DNA from: Streptomyces sp. f51
GTDB lineage: Bacteria > Actinomycetota > Actinomycetes > Streptomycetales > Streptomycetaceae
Length of the DNA: 64,000 nucleotides
Reading direction: 5' to 3'
Assembly (NCBI RefSeq): GCF_037940415.1
Contig: NZ_CP149798.1
Span: 5,365,001 to 5,429,000, forward strand
In this document: in pieces, positions 35,302 to 42,784 of the stretch
Numbering within the stretch: position 1 is the first letter of the stretch
How the letters are laid out: every line of letters starts with the position of its first letter
The notes under the pieces: model-generated
What the model saw: the letters and a program-made list of their open reading frames with translations, nothing else
What the model was told of the DNA's origin: nothing
Database searches by the model: none
Translations under genes and position numbers: made by a program

Positions 35302-35937
35302 GTGAACAAGGCGCAGCTCGTAGAAGCGATTGCCGACAAGGTCGGCGGGCGTCAGCAGGCCGCCGACGCGGTCGACGCGGTACTGGACGCCATCGTCCGT
35401 GCGGTTGTCGGCGGAGACCGGGTCTCGGTCACCGGCTTCGGTTCCTTCGAGAAGGTCGACCGCCCGGCCCGCTACGCCCGCAACCCTCAGACGGGTGAGC
35501 GTGTTCGGGTCAAGAAGACCTCCGTGCCGCGCTTCCGTGCCGGCCAGGGGTTCAAGGACCTCGTGAGCGGCTCGAAGAAGCTCCCGAAGAACGACGTCGC
35601 GGTCAAGAAGGCCCCGAAGGGCAGCCTGTCCGGCGGCGCTTCCGCGACGGTGAAGAAGGCCGCGGCCAAGAAGGCCACCACCGCCAAGAAGGCGGCGGTC
35701 AGGAAGACCGCGGCGAAGAAGACCGTCGCGAAGAAGACCACCGCCGCCGTGAAGAAGACCGCGGCGAAGAAGACGACGGCGAAGACGGCCGCCGCCAAGA
35801 AGACCACGGCGAAGACGACCGCGGCCAAGAAGACCGCCGCCAAGAAGGCCCCGGCGAAGAAGGCCACGGCCAAGAAGGCCCCCGCCAAGAAGTCGGCGGC
35901 CCGCAAGACCACCGCGAAGAAGGCCACCGCCCGCTAG
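35302..35937 (+). CDS. hupS: HU-type nucleoid protein with lysine-rich tail (HupS)
   Basis: A 211-residue histone-like protein. Residues 1-92 are a typical HU domain (MNKAQLVEAIADKVGG, RVSVTGFGSFEKVDRPARYA, VKKTSVPRFRAGQGFKDLV). The rest is a Lys/Ala/Thr repeat tail (AAKKTTAKT, AKKAPAKK) like eukaryotic H1 or mycobacterial HupB. In Streptomyces HupS compacts DNA in spores. GTG 35302 follows GAAGGGGAA. The AT-rich GGTATATATC at 35231-35240 is a likely -10 region. After the TAG stop the same frame continues with the repeat for about 20 more codons. Confidence 0.93.
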   Translation: MNKAQLVEAIADKVGGRQQAADAVDAVLDAIVRAVVGGDRVSVTGFGSFEKVDRPARYARNPQTGERVRVKKTSVPRFRAGQGFKDLVSGSKKLPKNDVAVKKAPKGSLSGGASATVKKAAAKKATTAKKAAVRKTAAKKTVAKKTTAAVKKTAAKKTTAKTAAAKKTTAKTTAAKKTAAKKAPAKKATAKKAPAKKSAARKTTAKKATAR

Positions 35938-36011
35938 ACCACCCCGAAGAACGCCACCCCCAAGAAGGCCGCCGCCCGCAGGAAACCGGGCGCAGGGGCA
36001 CCTCACGCGCC

Positions 36012-36040
36012 GGGCCGGGCTCCCACCGGGAGCCCGGCCC
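36012..36040. terminator. hupS terminator
   Basis: A perfect 13-bp stem (36012-36024 with 36028-36040) with a three-base loop, between hupS and the convergent small gene. Confidence 0.85.
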
Positions 36041-36060
36041 GCGGCATGTCCGGAACGCCG

Positions 36061-36140
36061 GGAGCGAGTTCGGAGCGTCCGGAGCGAGTCCAGGACGTCC
36101 GGAGCGCGATCAGAACGTCTGGAGCGTGATCAGGGTGATC
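36061..36140. repeat. 20-bp tandem repeat, four units
   Basis: Four head-to-tail units of about 20 bases, each starting GGAGCG (36061, 36081, 36101, 36121), consensus GGAGCGNGATCAGGACGTCC. The last one and a half units form the 3' end of the minus-strand gene at 36110-36313, including its stop. Confidence 0.75.
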
Positions 36141-36313
36141 CGCAGCCGCGCGCCCTCGCCCTCGGTCTCGATCCGCACGCGCTGGCCCGGCCGCAGCAGC
36201 CGCAGCCCGCCGGCGTCGAACGCCGGACCGTCGAAGGGCACCGGGGTGCCGTCGTCGAGCAGCACCTGTCCGCTGCGGGTCTCGGGGTCGTACGTGTACG
36301 AGGTCGCCTGCAT
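36110..36313 (-). CDS. Small conserved-type protein, beta-rich
   Basis: A 67-residue protein that begins QATSYTYDPETRSGQVLLDD and continues with GQRVRIETEGEGARLRITLI, a short beta-barrel pattern like cold-shock/S1-type OB folds (GxVxxDDG, RVRxE). No exact family assigned. ATG 36313. Its 3' end is made of 20-bp tandem repeat units. Confidence 0.65.
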   Translation of the reverse strand: MQATSYTYDPETRSGQVLLDDGTPVPFDGPAFDAGGLRLLRPGQRVRIETEGEGARLRITLITLQTF

Positions 36314-36384
36314 GAGGGCAGCCTACTGATCCCGCCGCACACGGCACCGCGCACGGACCGGCCACCCGCGTTCCCGCGTCCGGT

Positions 36385-37029
36385 TCACTGCCCGGGAATC
36401 AGCAGCCGCGCCGCGGCGGCCGCCGTGCGCGGCCCCACGCCGAGCGTCAGCGCCGCCCGCAGATCCTCCCGGGTGTCCACGTCCCGTCGTACGGAGTCCA
36501 CCGCGTCGAGCCGGAGTTCCGCGGCCCCCGAGGCGCGATGGCGGGCCCGGGAATCACCACCGAAAGCGGGGAGCAATTCCCGGCCCGTGGAGGCGGCCAG
36601 GAGAGTGGTCCCGATTCCGGCGGCATCGGCCAGAAAAGCGCGGGGGAATTCACCCGCGGCGGCCAGAACCCGGGCCAATTCCGAGGGCCGCAGAGCGGGC
36701 AGATCCGCGTTCAGGGCCGCGACGGCGCTTTCCGGATCGAGGGCCCGTACGGTCCCCGCCCCGTGCGCCAGCGCCGCGTTGAGACCCCCGCCCGGCTCGT
36801 CCGCGACGATGCGCGCGCCCAGCGCGGCCAGCTCCCGCCCGGCCAGGGCGTCGCCCGTGACGACCACCACATCCCGGACGGCGGCGCAGGCCAGCGCCGC
36901 CGCCACCGTGTCCTGCGCGAACGCGAGGGCGAGACCGGGCCGCACCACGTCGGAGGCGGTGTCCGCCAGCCTGCTCTTGGCCCGCGCCAGCGCCTTGAGG
37001 GGTACGACCAAGGTCCACCGCACGAGCAC
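36385..37029 (-). CDS. cofC: 2-phospho-L-lactate guanylyltransferase (coenzyme F420)
   Basis: A 214-residue CofC/FbiD-type nucleotidyltransferase, an early step of F420 biosynthesis that activates 2-phospholactate or phosphoenolpyruvate with GTP. Motifs: WTLVVPLKALARAKSRLA at the N-terminus, VVVVTGD, DEPGGGLNAALAHG, and ALNADLPALRPSEL. Start is ambiguous: GTG 37029 is given, GTG 37023 and GTG 37047 are also possible. It is divergent from plsC. Confidence 0.87.
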   Translation of the reverse strand: MLVRWTLVVPLKALARAKSRLADTASDVVRPGLALAFAQDTVAAALACAAVRDVVVVTGDALAGRELAALGARIVADEPGGGLNAALAHGAGTVRALDPESAVAALNADLPALRPSELARVLAAAGEFPRAFLADAAGIGTTLLAASTGRELLPAFGGDSRARHRASGAAELRLDAVDSVRRDVDTREDLRAALTLGVGPRTAAAAARLLIPGQ

Positions 37030-37167
37030 TCCACCCTCTCCGGTCACGCCTTATTGTGACCTGGCCACCCTGGCGGTCCGGGTGTCGGGGCGTACGGTGT
37101 TCTCGACAGACAGGCGGCCTGGAGCGACACTTGTGCGGCCCCCCAGGCTCTAGAGGAAGGTGTCCGC

Positions 37168-37938
37168 GTGCCCCGCCGCAGAATCGGCTTCTGGTACCGC
37201 TTTGCAGCGGTTCTCGTCAAACCGCCGCTCGTGGTTCTGATCAAGCGGGACTGGCGTGGGATGGAGAACATTCCGGCCGAGGGCGGATTTATCACCGCGG
37301 TGAACCACAATTCCCACGTGGACCCGTTCGCGTACGCGCACTACCAGTACAACACCGGGCGTGTTCCGCGGTTCCTGGCGAAGGCCGGCCTTTTCAAGAA
37401 GGGATTCGTCGGCGCCGCGATGCGCGGCACCGGACAGATTCCCGTCTATCGCGAGAGCACCGACGCCCTGAGCGCCTTCCGGGCCGCGATCGACGCCGTG
37501 GAACGCGGCGAGTGCGTCGCGTTCTACCCCGAGGGCACGCTCACCCGTGACCCCGACGGCTGGCCGATGACCGGCAAGACCGGTGCGGCGCGGGTCGCGC
37601 TCCAGACCAGGTGCCCGGTGATCCCGGTCGCCCAGTGGGGCGCCAACGAACTCCTGCCCCCGTACGCCAAGAAGCCCGAGATCCTCCCGCGCAAGACCCA
37701 CCACGTGCTCGCGGGCCCGCCGGTGGACCTCTCGCGCTACTACGACCGGGAGATGAACCCGGACCTCCTGAAAGAGGTCACCGAGGTCATCATGGCGGCC
37801 ATCACCGCGCAGCTGGAGCTGATCCGCGGCGAGAAGGCGCCCGAGAACGTGTACGACCCGCGCGAGGTGCGCATCGCGCAGCGCCGCAAGGCCGCGGCCA
37901 AGTCGAAGGCACAGCAGGAAGAGGGGCAGGGCACGTGA
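37168..37938 (+). CDS. plsC: 1-acyl-sn-glycerol-3-phosphate acyltransferase
   Basis: A 256-residue PlsC-type acyltransferase of phospholipid synthesis. The HX4D motif is in AVNHNSHVDPF, and FYPEGTLTRD contains the EGT motif. A hydrophobic N-terminal stretch (FAAVLVKPPLVVLI) suggests membrane association, and the basic C-terminus (RRKAAAKSKAQQ) is variable. GTG 37168 follows GAGGAAGG. Its stop overlaps the gpsA start (GTGA), so both phospholipid genes are coupled. Confidence 0.9.
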   Translation: MPRRRIGFWYRFAAVLVKPPLVVLIKRDWRGMENIPAEGGFITAVNHNSHVDPFAYAHYQYNTGRVPRFLAKAGLFKKGFVGAAMRGTGQIPVYRESTDALSAFRAAIDAVERGECVAFYPEGTLTRDPDGWPMTGKTGAARVALQTRCPVIPVAQWGANELLPPYAKKPEILPRKTHHVLAGPPVDLSRYYDREMNPDLLKEVTEVIMAAITAQLELIRGEKAPENVYDPREVRIAQRRKAAAKSKAQQEEGQGT

Positions 37939-38945
37939 GCAAGCCGGTCAGGGCCGCCGTCTTCGGGACCGGATCGTGGGGTACGGCCTTCGGCATGGTC
38001 CTCGCCGACGCCGGATGCGACGTCACCCTGTGGGCGCGCCGCCCCGAACTCGCCGACGCGGTCAACTCCACACGGATGAACCCGGACTACCTCCCCGGGA
38101 TCGAACTCCCGGAGAACCTGCGGGCCACCGCCGACCCGGCGAAGGCCGCCCGCGACGCCGACTTCACCGTCCTCGCGGTCCCGTCCCAGACCCTGCGCGC
38201 CAACCTCGCGGAGTGGGTGCCGCTGCTCGCCCCCGACACCGTGCTCGTCTCGCTCATGAAGGGCGTCGAACTCGGCACCGTGAAGCGGATGAGCGAGGTG
38301 ATCGAGGAGGTCGCCAAGGTCTCCGCCGACCGCGTCGCCGTGGTCACCGGACCCAACCTCGCCAAGGAGGTCGCCCAGCGGATGCCCGCGGCCGGCGTCG
38401 TCGCCTGCCGCGACGAGGAGGTGGCCCGGCGCATCCAGACCGCCTGCCACACGCCGTACTTCCGCCCGTACACGAACACCGACGTGGTGGGCTGCGAACT
38501 CGGCGGCGCGGTCAAGAACGTGATCGGTCTCGCCGTCGGCATCGCCGACGGCATGGGCCTGGGCGACAACGCCAAGGGCTCGCTGATCACCCGCGGCCTG
38601 GCCGAGACCACCCGGCTCGGACTCGTCATGGGCGCGGACCCGATGACGTTCTCCGGCCTCGCGGGCCTCGGCGACCTCGCCGCGACCTGCTCCTCGCCGC
38701 TGTCGCGCAACCACACCTTCGGCATCAACCTCGGCCGGGGCATGACCCTCCAGGAGACCATCGCGGTCACCCGGCAGACCGCCGAGGGCGTCAAGTCCTG
38801 TGAGTCGGTGCTCGATCTGGCCCGCAGGCACGGCGTCGACATGCCGATCACGGAGACGGTCGTCAGCATCGTCCACGAGGGCAAGCCCCCGGTGGTCGCC
38901 CTCAAGGAGCTGATGGGGCGCAGCGCGAAGTCCGAACGCCGGTGA
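37935..38945 (+). CDS. gpsA: Glycerol-3-phosphate dehydrogenase [NAD(P)+]
   Basis: A 336-residue GpsA, making sn-glycerol 3-phosphate for phospholipids. N-terminal Rossmann motif VFGTGSWGTAFGMVL; GPNLAKEV; catalytic Lys region CELGGAVKNVIGLAVG; AGLGDLAATC. Start GTG 37935 overlaps plsC by four bases, so substrate synthesis and its acylation are encoded together. Confidence 0.95.
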   Translation: MSKPVRAAVFGTGSWGTAFGMVLADAGCDVTLWARRPELADAVNSTRMNPDYLPGIELPENLRATADPAKAARDADFTVLAVPSQTLRANLAEWVPLLAPDTVLVSLMKGVELGTVKRMSEVIEEVAKVSADRVAVVTGPNLAKEVAQRMPAAGVVACRDEEVARRIQTACHTPYFRPYTNTDVVGCELGGAVKNVIGLAVGIADGMGLGDNAKGSLITRGLAETTRLGLVMGADPMTFSGLAGLGDLAATCSSPLSRNHTFGINLGRGMTLQETIAVTRQTAEGVKSCESVLDLARRHGVDMPITETVVSIVHEGKPPVVALKELMGRSAKSERR

Positions 38946-39061
38946 ACCGTCCCCGGTGAACCGCCAGGTGGGCGACGCTCCGCAACGGCGGGAGCGACGC
39001 TGAGCAACGGCCGCCGTGGGGCGCTGACTCACCGCGTACCACCGGGTACTCTCAACCCGAT

Positions 39062-40219
39062 ATGAGCACCGAGAACCTCCCCCAGAGCCCTGAGCGGCCG
39101 ACGCGCAAGCCGCGCGTGGCCGTCGTCTTCGGCGGCCGCAGCTCCGAACACGGGATCTCCGTGGTCACGGCCGGCGCCGTCCTGAGCGCCATCGACCGTA
39201 CGAAATACGACGTACTGCCGATCGGCATCACCCAGGACGGCCGTTGGGCGCTCACCGCGGACGAGCCGGAACGCATGGCGATCGTCGACCGCAAGCAGCC
39301 CAGCGTCGAGCAGCTCGCCGAGTCCGCCGAGGGCGGCGTGGTGCTCCCCGTCGACCCCGCGAACCGTGAAGTCGTCTACACCGAGCCCGGGTCGGTCCCC
39401 AAGGCGCTCGGCGAGGTCGACGTCGTCTTCCCGATGCTGCACGGCCCGTACGGCGAGGACGGCACCCTCCAGGGCCTCCTGGAGCTGTCCGGTGTCCCCT
39501 ATGTCGGCTCGGGCGTCCTCGCCTCGGCCGTCGGCCAGGACAAGGACTACATGAAGCGGGTGTTCACCTCGTTCGGCCTGAAGGTGGGCCCGTACATGGT
39601 GATCCGGCCGCGCGAGTGGCAGCAGGACCAGTCCGCCGCCCGCAAGAGGATCGTCGACTTCGCCGGTGAGCACGGCTGGCCGCTCTTCGTGAAGCCCGCG
39701 CGCGCGGGCTCGTCGTTCGGCATCACGAAGGTCGACGACCTCTCGGGCCTCGACGAGGCGATCGAGGAGGCCCAGCGGCACGACCCGAAGATCATCGTGG
39801 AGGCGCTGCTGCGCGGCCGCGAGATCGAGTGCGGTGTCCTGGAGTTCGAGGACGGGCCGCGCGCGTCGGTTCCCGCGGAGATCCCGCCCGTGCAGTCGCA
39901 CGCGTTCTACGACTTCGAGGCCAAGTACATCGACGCGGCCGACGGGATCGTGCCGGCGCCGCTCACCGAGGAGCAGACCGCCGAGGTCCGCCGCCTGGCC
40001 GTCGAGGCCTTCGACGCGGCCTCCTGCGAGGGCCTGGTCCGCGCGGACTTCTTCCTCACCGAGGACGGCGAGTTCGTGATCAACGAGATCAACACGATGC
40101 CGGGCTTCACGCCCATCTCCATGTACCCGCGGATGTGGCGGGAGACGGGCGTCGGCTACGCCGAGCTCGTCGACCGTCTGATCCAGGCGGCGCTGCGCCG
40201 GTCCACCGGGCTGCGCTGA
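39062..40219 (+). CDS. ddlA: D-alanine--D-alanine ligase
   Basis: A 385-residue ATP-grasp ligase of peptidoglycan precursor synthesis. Motifs: VVFGGRSSEHGISVVTAGAV at the N-terminus, FVKPARAGSSFGITKV (ATP grasp), and FVINEINTMPGFTPISMYP at the metal site. ATG 39062; the upstream 116 bases show no strong ribosome site. Monocistronic by spacing. Confidence 0.95.
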   Translation: MSTENLPQSPERPTRKPRVAVVFGGRSSEHGISVVTAGAVLSAIDRTKYDVLPIGITQDGRWALTADEPERMAIVDRKQPSVEQLAESAEGGVVLPVDPANREVVYTEPGSVPKALGEVDVVFPMLHGPYGEDGTLQGLLELSGVPYVGSGVLASAVGQDKDYMKRVFTSFGLKVGPYMVIRPREWQQDQSAARKRIVDFAGEHGWPLFVKPARAGSSFGITKVDDLSGLDEAIEEAQRHDPKIIVEALLRGREIECGVLEFEDGPRASVPAEIPPVQSHAFYDFEAKYIDAADGIVPAPLTEEQTAEVRRLAVEAFDAASCEGLVRADFFLTEDGEFVINEINTMPGFTPISMYPRMWRETGVGYAELVDRLIQAALRRSTGLR

Positions 40220-40239
40220 GCACGCACCGGACCAGCACG

Positions 40240-40749
40240 TCAGTCGGCGATCCCCTTCGGGATCGCCTTCTTGACGGAGGCGGCCAGGTCGACGAGCACG
40301 CCGGAGGCATCGGCGCCCGCGGGCACGGTGACCTGGACGTACGCCAGACGCGACGCGGTGGTGAGGCGGGTCGTCCCGTCGTCCTGCTTCTCCATCAGCC
40401 AGTCGACGCCGTTCACCCCGCCGGCCACCGCCTTCGGGTCGTCGCCCGTCGCCACCCTCGGATCGATCATCTTCGGCGGCCGCTCGACACCGCAGCGCAG
40501 TATGATCGCCGGGCTTCCCCAGCCCGCGGTCAGCGCGGACCGGGGCTCCGGGTCCTCACGGCGCCGGCCGTCCACGGTCCGCGGCAGCACCTTGTCCAGG
40601 TTCTGGCACAGCTCGGTGACCTTCGTACCCGGGTTCGGAACCGCGACGGACGCGCTGTCGTCTGCTGAGGAGCAGCCCGCAATCGCGATCAGCGCCGCGA
40701 GGGAGGGCAGCCCGAGGGAGGCGGTGTGCCGGTGACGGAAGAAGTTCAC
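40240..40749 (-). CDS. DUF3515-type lipoprotein
   Basis: A 169-residue protein. The N-terminus (LGLPSLAALIAIAGC) is a lipoprotein signal with lipobox IAGC, so the mature protein would be lipid-anchored outside the membrane. The body (CQNLDKVLPRTVDGR, VNGVDWLMEKQDDGTTRLTT) matches actinobacterial DUF3515. Function unknown. GTG 40749 is the only start, with a poor ribosome site. It is convergent with ddlA. Confidence 0.78.
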   Translation of the reverse strand: MNFFRHRHTASLGLPSLAALIAIAGCSSADDSASVAVPNPGTKVTELCQNLDKVLPRTVDGRRREDPEPRSALTAGWGSPAIILRCGVERPPKMIDPRVATGDDPKAVAGGVNGVDWLMEKQDDGTTRLTTASRLAYVQVTVPAGADASGVLVDLAASVKKAIPKGIAD

Positions 40750-40769
40750 CGGCCAAGGGTAGACGGGGG

Positions 40770-41003
40770 CTACAGGTGCACGACCGGACAGGTCAGGGTG
40801 CGGGTGATGCCGTCCACCTGCTGGACCTTGGCCACGACCATGCGGCCGAGTTCGTCCACGGTGTCGGCCTGGGCGCGCACGATCACGTCGTACGGTCCGG
40901 TCACGTCCTCGGCCTGGATCACCCCCGGGATCTTGCCGATCGTCTCGGCGACGGTCGACGCCTTGCCGACCTCCGTCTGGATCAGGATGTACGCCTGTAC
41001 CAC
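40770..41003 (-). CDS. Stand-alone Lrp/AsnC ligand-binding (RAM) domain protein
   Basis: A 77-residue protein that is only the RAM domain of Lrp/AsnC regulators, with no DNA-binding part: VQAYILIQTEVGKASTVAE, GVIQAEDVTGPYDVIVRA. Such proteins are thought to bind small molecules or to associate with full Lrp regulators. GTG 41003. Located between the DUF3515 lipoprotein and thiL. Confidence 0.88.
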   Translation of the reverse strand: MVQAYILIQTEVGKASTVAETIGKIPGVIQAEDVTGPYDVIVRAQADTVDELGRMVVAKVQQVDGITRTLTCPVVHL

Positions 41004-41209
41004 GGAACCTCCAGGGCGGCCACGAGGATCATGTGGGGAAAAGGAACGCCACGGTATCGCGTTGCCGCTCGCCGCGGGGAGACCTGCGGTGACTGGGGCT
41101 CGCGCGCCGGGGTGGAGGGACTGCGCAAGTTGACGGTCAACTCGACCGTACCGAGTACTCAGACGGCTCGCGACCGGGCACGAGCGGCGACAGAGGGAGC
41201 ACGACGATC

Positions 41210-42175
41210 ATGAAGGGCACCGTGGGCGAGCTGGGGGAGTTCGGGCTCATCCGAGAGCTCACCTCGCGCCTCACCACCACCCCGGCGGTCCGCGTCGGAC
41301 CGGGCGACGACGCCGCGGTGGTGGCAGCGCCGGACCGCAGGGTCGTGGCGAGCACCGACATCCTCCTGGAAGGACGTCACTTCCGCCGCGACTGGTCCAC
41401 GGCGTACGACGTCGGCCGCAAGGCCGCCGCGCAGAACCTCGCGGACATCGCCGCGATGGGCGCGGTACCGACCGCGCTGCTGCTCGGCCTGGTCGTGCCC
41501 GCCGAGCTCCCGGCCACCTGGCCCTCCGAGCTGATGGACGGGCTGCGCGACGAGTGCCAGGTCGCGGGCGCGGCCGTGGTCGGCGGGGACGTCGTACGGG
41601 GCGAGACCATCACCGTCGCGATCACCGCGCTCGGCGATCTGCGCAACCACGAGCCGGTCACCCGGGGCGGGGCCCAGCCCGGTGACGTCGTGGCCGTGAC
41701 GGGCTGGCTGGGCTGGTCCGCGGCCGGGTTCGCGGTGCTCTCCCGGGGGTTCCGCTCGCCGCGCGCCTTCGTCGAGGCACACCGCAGGCCCGAGCCGCCG
41801 TACCACGCGGGTCCGGCGGCCGCCGGGCTCGGCGCGACCTCGATGACGGACGTCAGCGACGGTCTGATCGCGGACCTCGGGCACATCGCCGAGGCGAGCA
41901 AGGTGCGCATCGACATCCGCTCCGGGGACATCGACATCCCCTCGCAGATGAACGACATCGGCCAGGCCGTCGGGGTGGACCCGATCCAGTGGGTGCTCAC
42001 CGGTGGCGAGGATCACGCGATCGTCGCCACCTTCCCGCCGGACGTGAAGCTGCCCGCGCGCTGGAAGGTGATCGGCGAGGTCCTCAACCCCTCGGCCCTG
42101 CCCCGGGTGACCGTGGACGGCGCTCCCTGGACGAGCAAGGGCGGCTGGGACCACTTCGGGGACATCGAGTCCTGA
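41210..42175 (+). CDS. thiL: Thiamine-monophosphate kinase
   Basis: A 321-residue AIR-synthase-like kinase making thiamine diphosphate. Motifs: VGPGDDAAVV, STDILLEGRHFRRD, AAQNLADIAAMGAVPTALLL, VVGGDVVRGETI, MTDVSDGLIADL. ATG 41210 after GAGGGAG. A perfect 15-bp terminator stem follows. Confidence 0.95.
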   Translation: MKGTVGELGEFGLIRELTSRLTTTPAVRVGPGDDAAVVAAPDRRVVASTDILLEGRHFRRDWSTAYDVGRKAAAQNLADIAAMGAVPTALLLGLVVPAELPATWPSELMDGLRDECQVAGAAVVGGDVVRGETITVAITALGDLRNHEPVTRGGAQPGDVVAVTGWLGWSAAGFAVLSRGFRSPRAFVEAHRRPEPPYHAGPAAAGLGATSMTDVSDGLIADLGHIAEASKVRIDIRSGDIDIPSQMNDIGQAVGVDPIQWVLTGGEDHAIVATFPPDVKLPARWKVIGEVLNPSALPRVTVDGAPWTSKGGWDHFGDIES

Positions 42176-42180
42176 GGCTT

Positions 42181-42212
42181 CCGGCGTCCGGGGTGCACAC
42201 CCCGGACGCCGG
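42181..42212 (+). terminator. thiL terminator
   Basis: CCGGCGTCCGGGGTG (42181-42195) pairs perfectly with CACCCCGGACGCCGG (42198-42212). Confidence 0.85.
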
Positions 42213-42262
42213 GGCCGTCCGGTGGCACCTGCGCCCGGGCGGTCCGCCGGTGCCGGGGCAGC

Positions 42263-42294
42263 AAAAAACCCGCCCACCGTGAGGTGGACGGGTT
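42263..42294 (-). terminator. rpmB intrinsic terminator with T-run
   Basis: On the minus strand AACCCGTCCACC pairs with GGTGGGCGGGTT with one mismatch around TCAC, followed by TTTTTT (42263-42268), a textbook rho-independent terminator. Confidence 0.92.
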
Positions 42295-42334
42295 CAGTGC
42301 AAGCGAACCAGCAGTGGCCGCGCGCTAGCGGTTG

Positions 42335-42520
42335 TCAGCGCGTGACCTTGCCGGCCTTGATGCACGAGGTGCAAGCGTTCACGCGCTTCGGCGTCCCGCC
42401 CACCACGGTACGGACGCGCTGGATGTTGGGGTTCCAGCGACGCGGTGTACGGCGGTGCGAGTGCGAGATGTTGTTGCCGAAGCCCGGCCCCTTGCCGCAG
42501 ACGTCGCAGTTGGCAGCCAC
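42335..42520 (-). CDS. rpmB: Ribosomal protein L28 (zinc-binding form)
   Basis: A 61-residue L28 with both cysteine pairs (CDVCGKGPGFGNNISHSHRR ... ACTSCIKAGKV), hence the zinc-ribbon C+ form. GTG 42520 follows GGAG. A large double palindrome sits 34-70 bases upstream. Monocistronic and convergent with thiL. Confidence 0.96.
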   Translation of the reverse strand: MAANCDVCGKGPGFGNNISHSHRRTPRRWNPNIQRVRTVVGGTPKRVNACTSCIKAGKVTR

Positions 42521-42553
42521 GGGTCACTCCAAAGACTTCAGATGCACTTACGG

Positions 42554-42590
42554 TTGATCCCGGCATGCCGAGGATCAAGATCTAGGATCT
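42554..42590 (-). promoter_or_regulatory. Adjacent palindromes upstream of rpmB
   Basis: TTGATCC-CGGCATGCCG-A-GGATCAA (42554-42578) is palindromic over 24 of 25 bases, and AGATC-TAG-GATCT (42578-42590) follows directly. They lie upstream of the rpmB start and could be an operator or a leader RNA structure. The other bases to 42784 carry the DAK2 gene ribosome site (AAGGAGG) and nothing else I can support. Confidence 0.5.
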
Positions 42591-42784
42591 GAGGGGCGCT
42601 GCCAGGGGGATGGCCCGATCGGATCGGGCAACTGGAGCAGCATACAACGACTGCGTCCGGAGAACGAAACTACCATCATCTGCCGGTCGCCATCGCCCTC
42701 CCCCGGCCCCGGGGGCCCTCCACCGGCGGCAACCGGTTCTGGGTCTACGCTGCGTCCCACGTCCAGCAGCTCAAGGAGGCGCAG

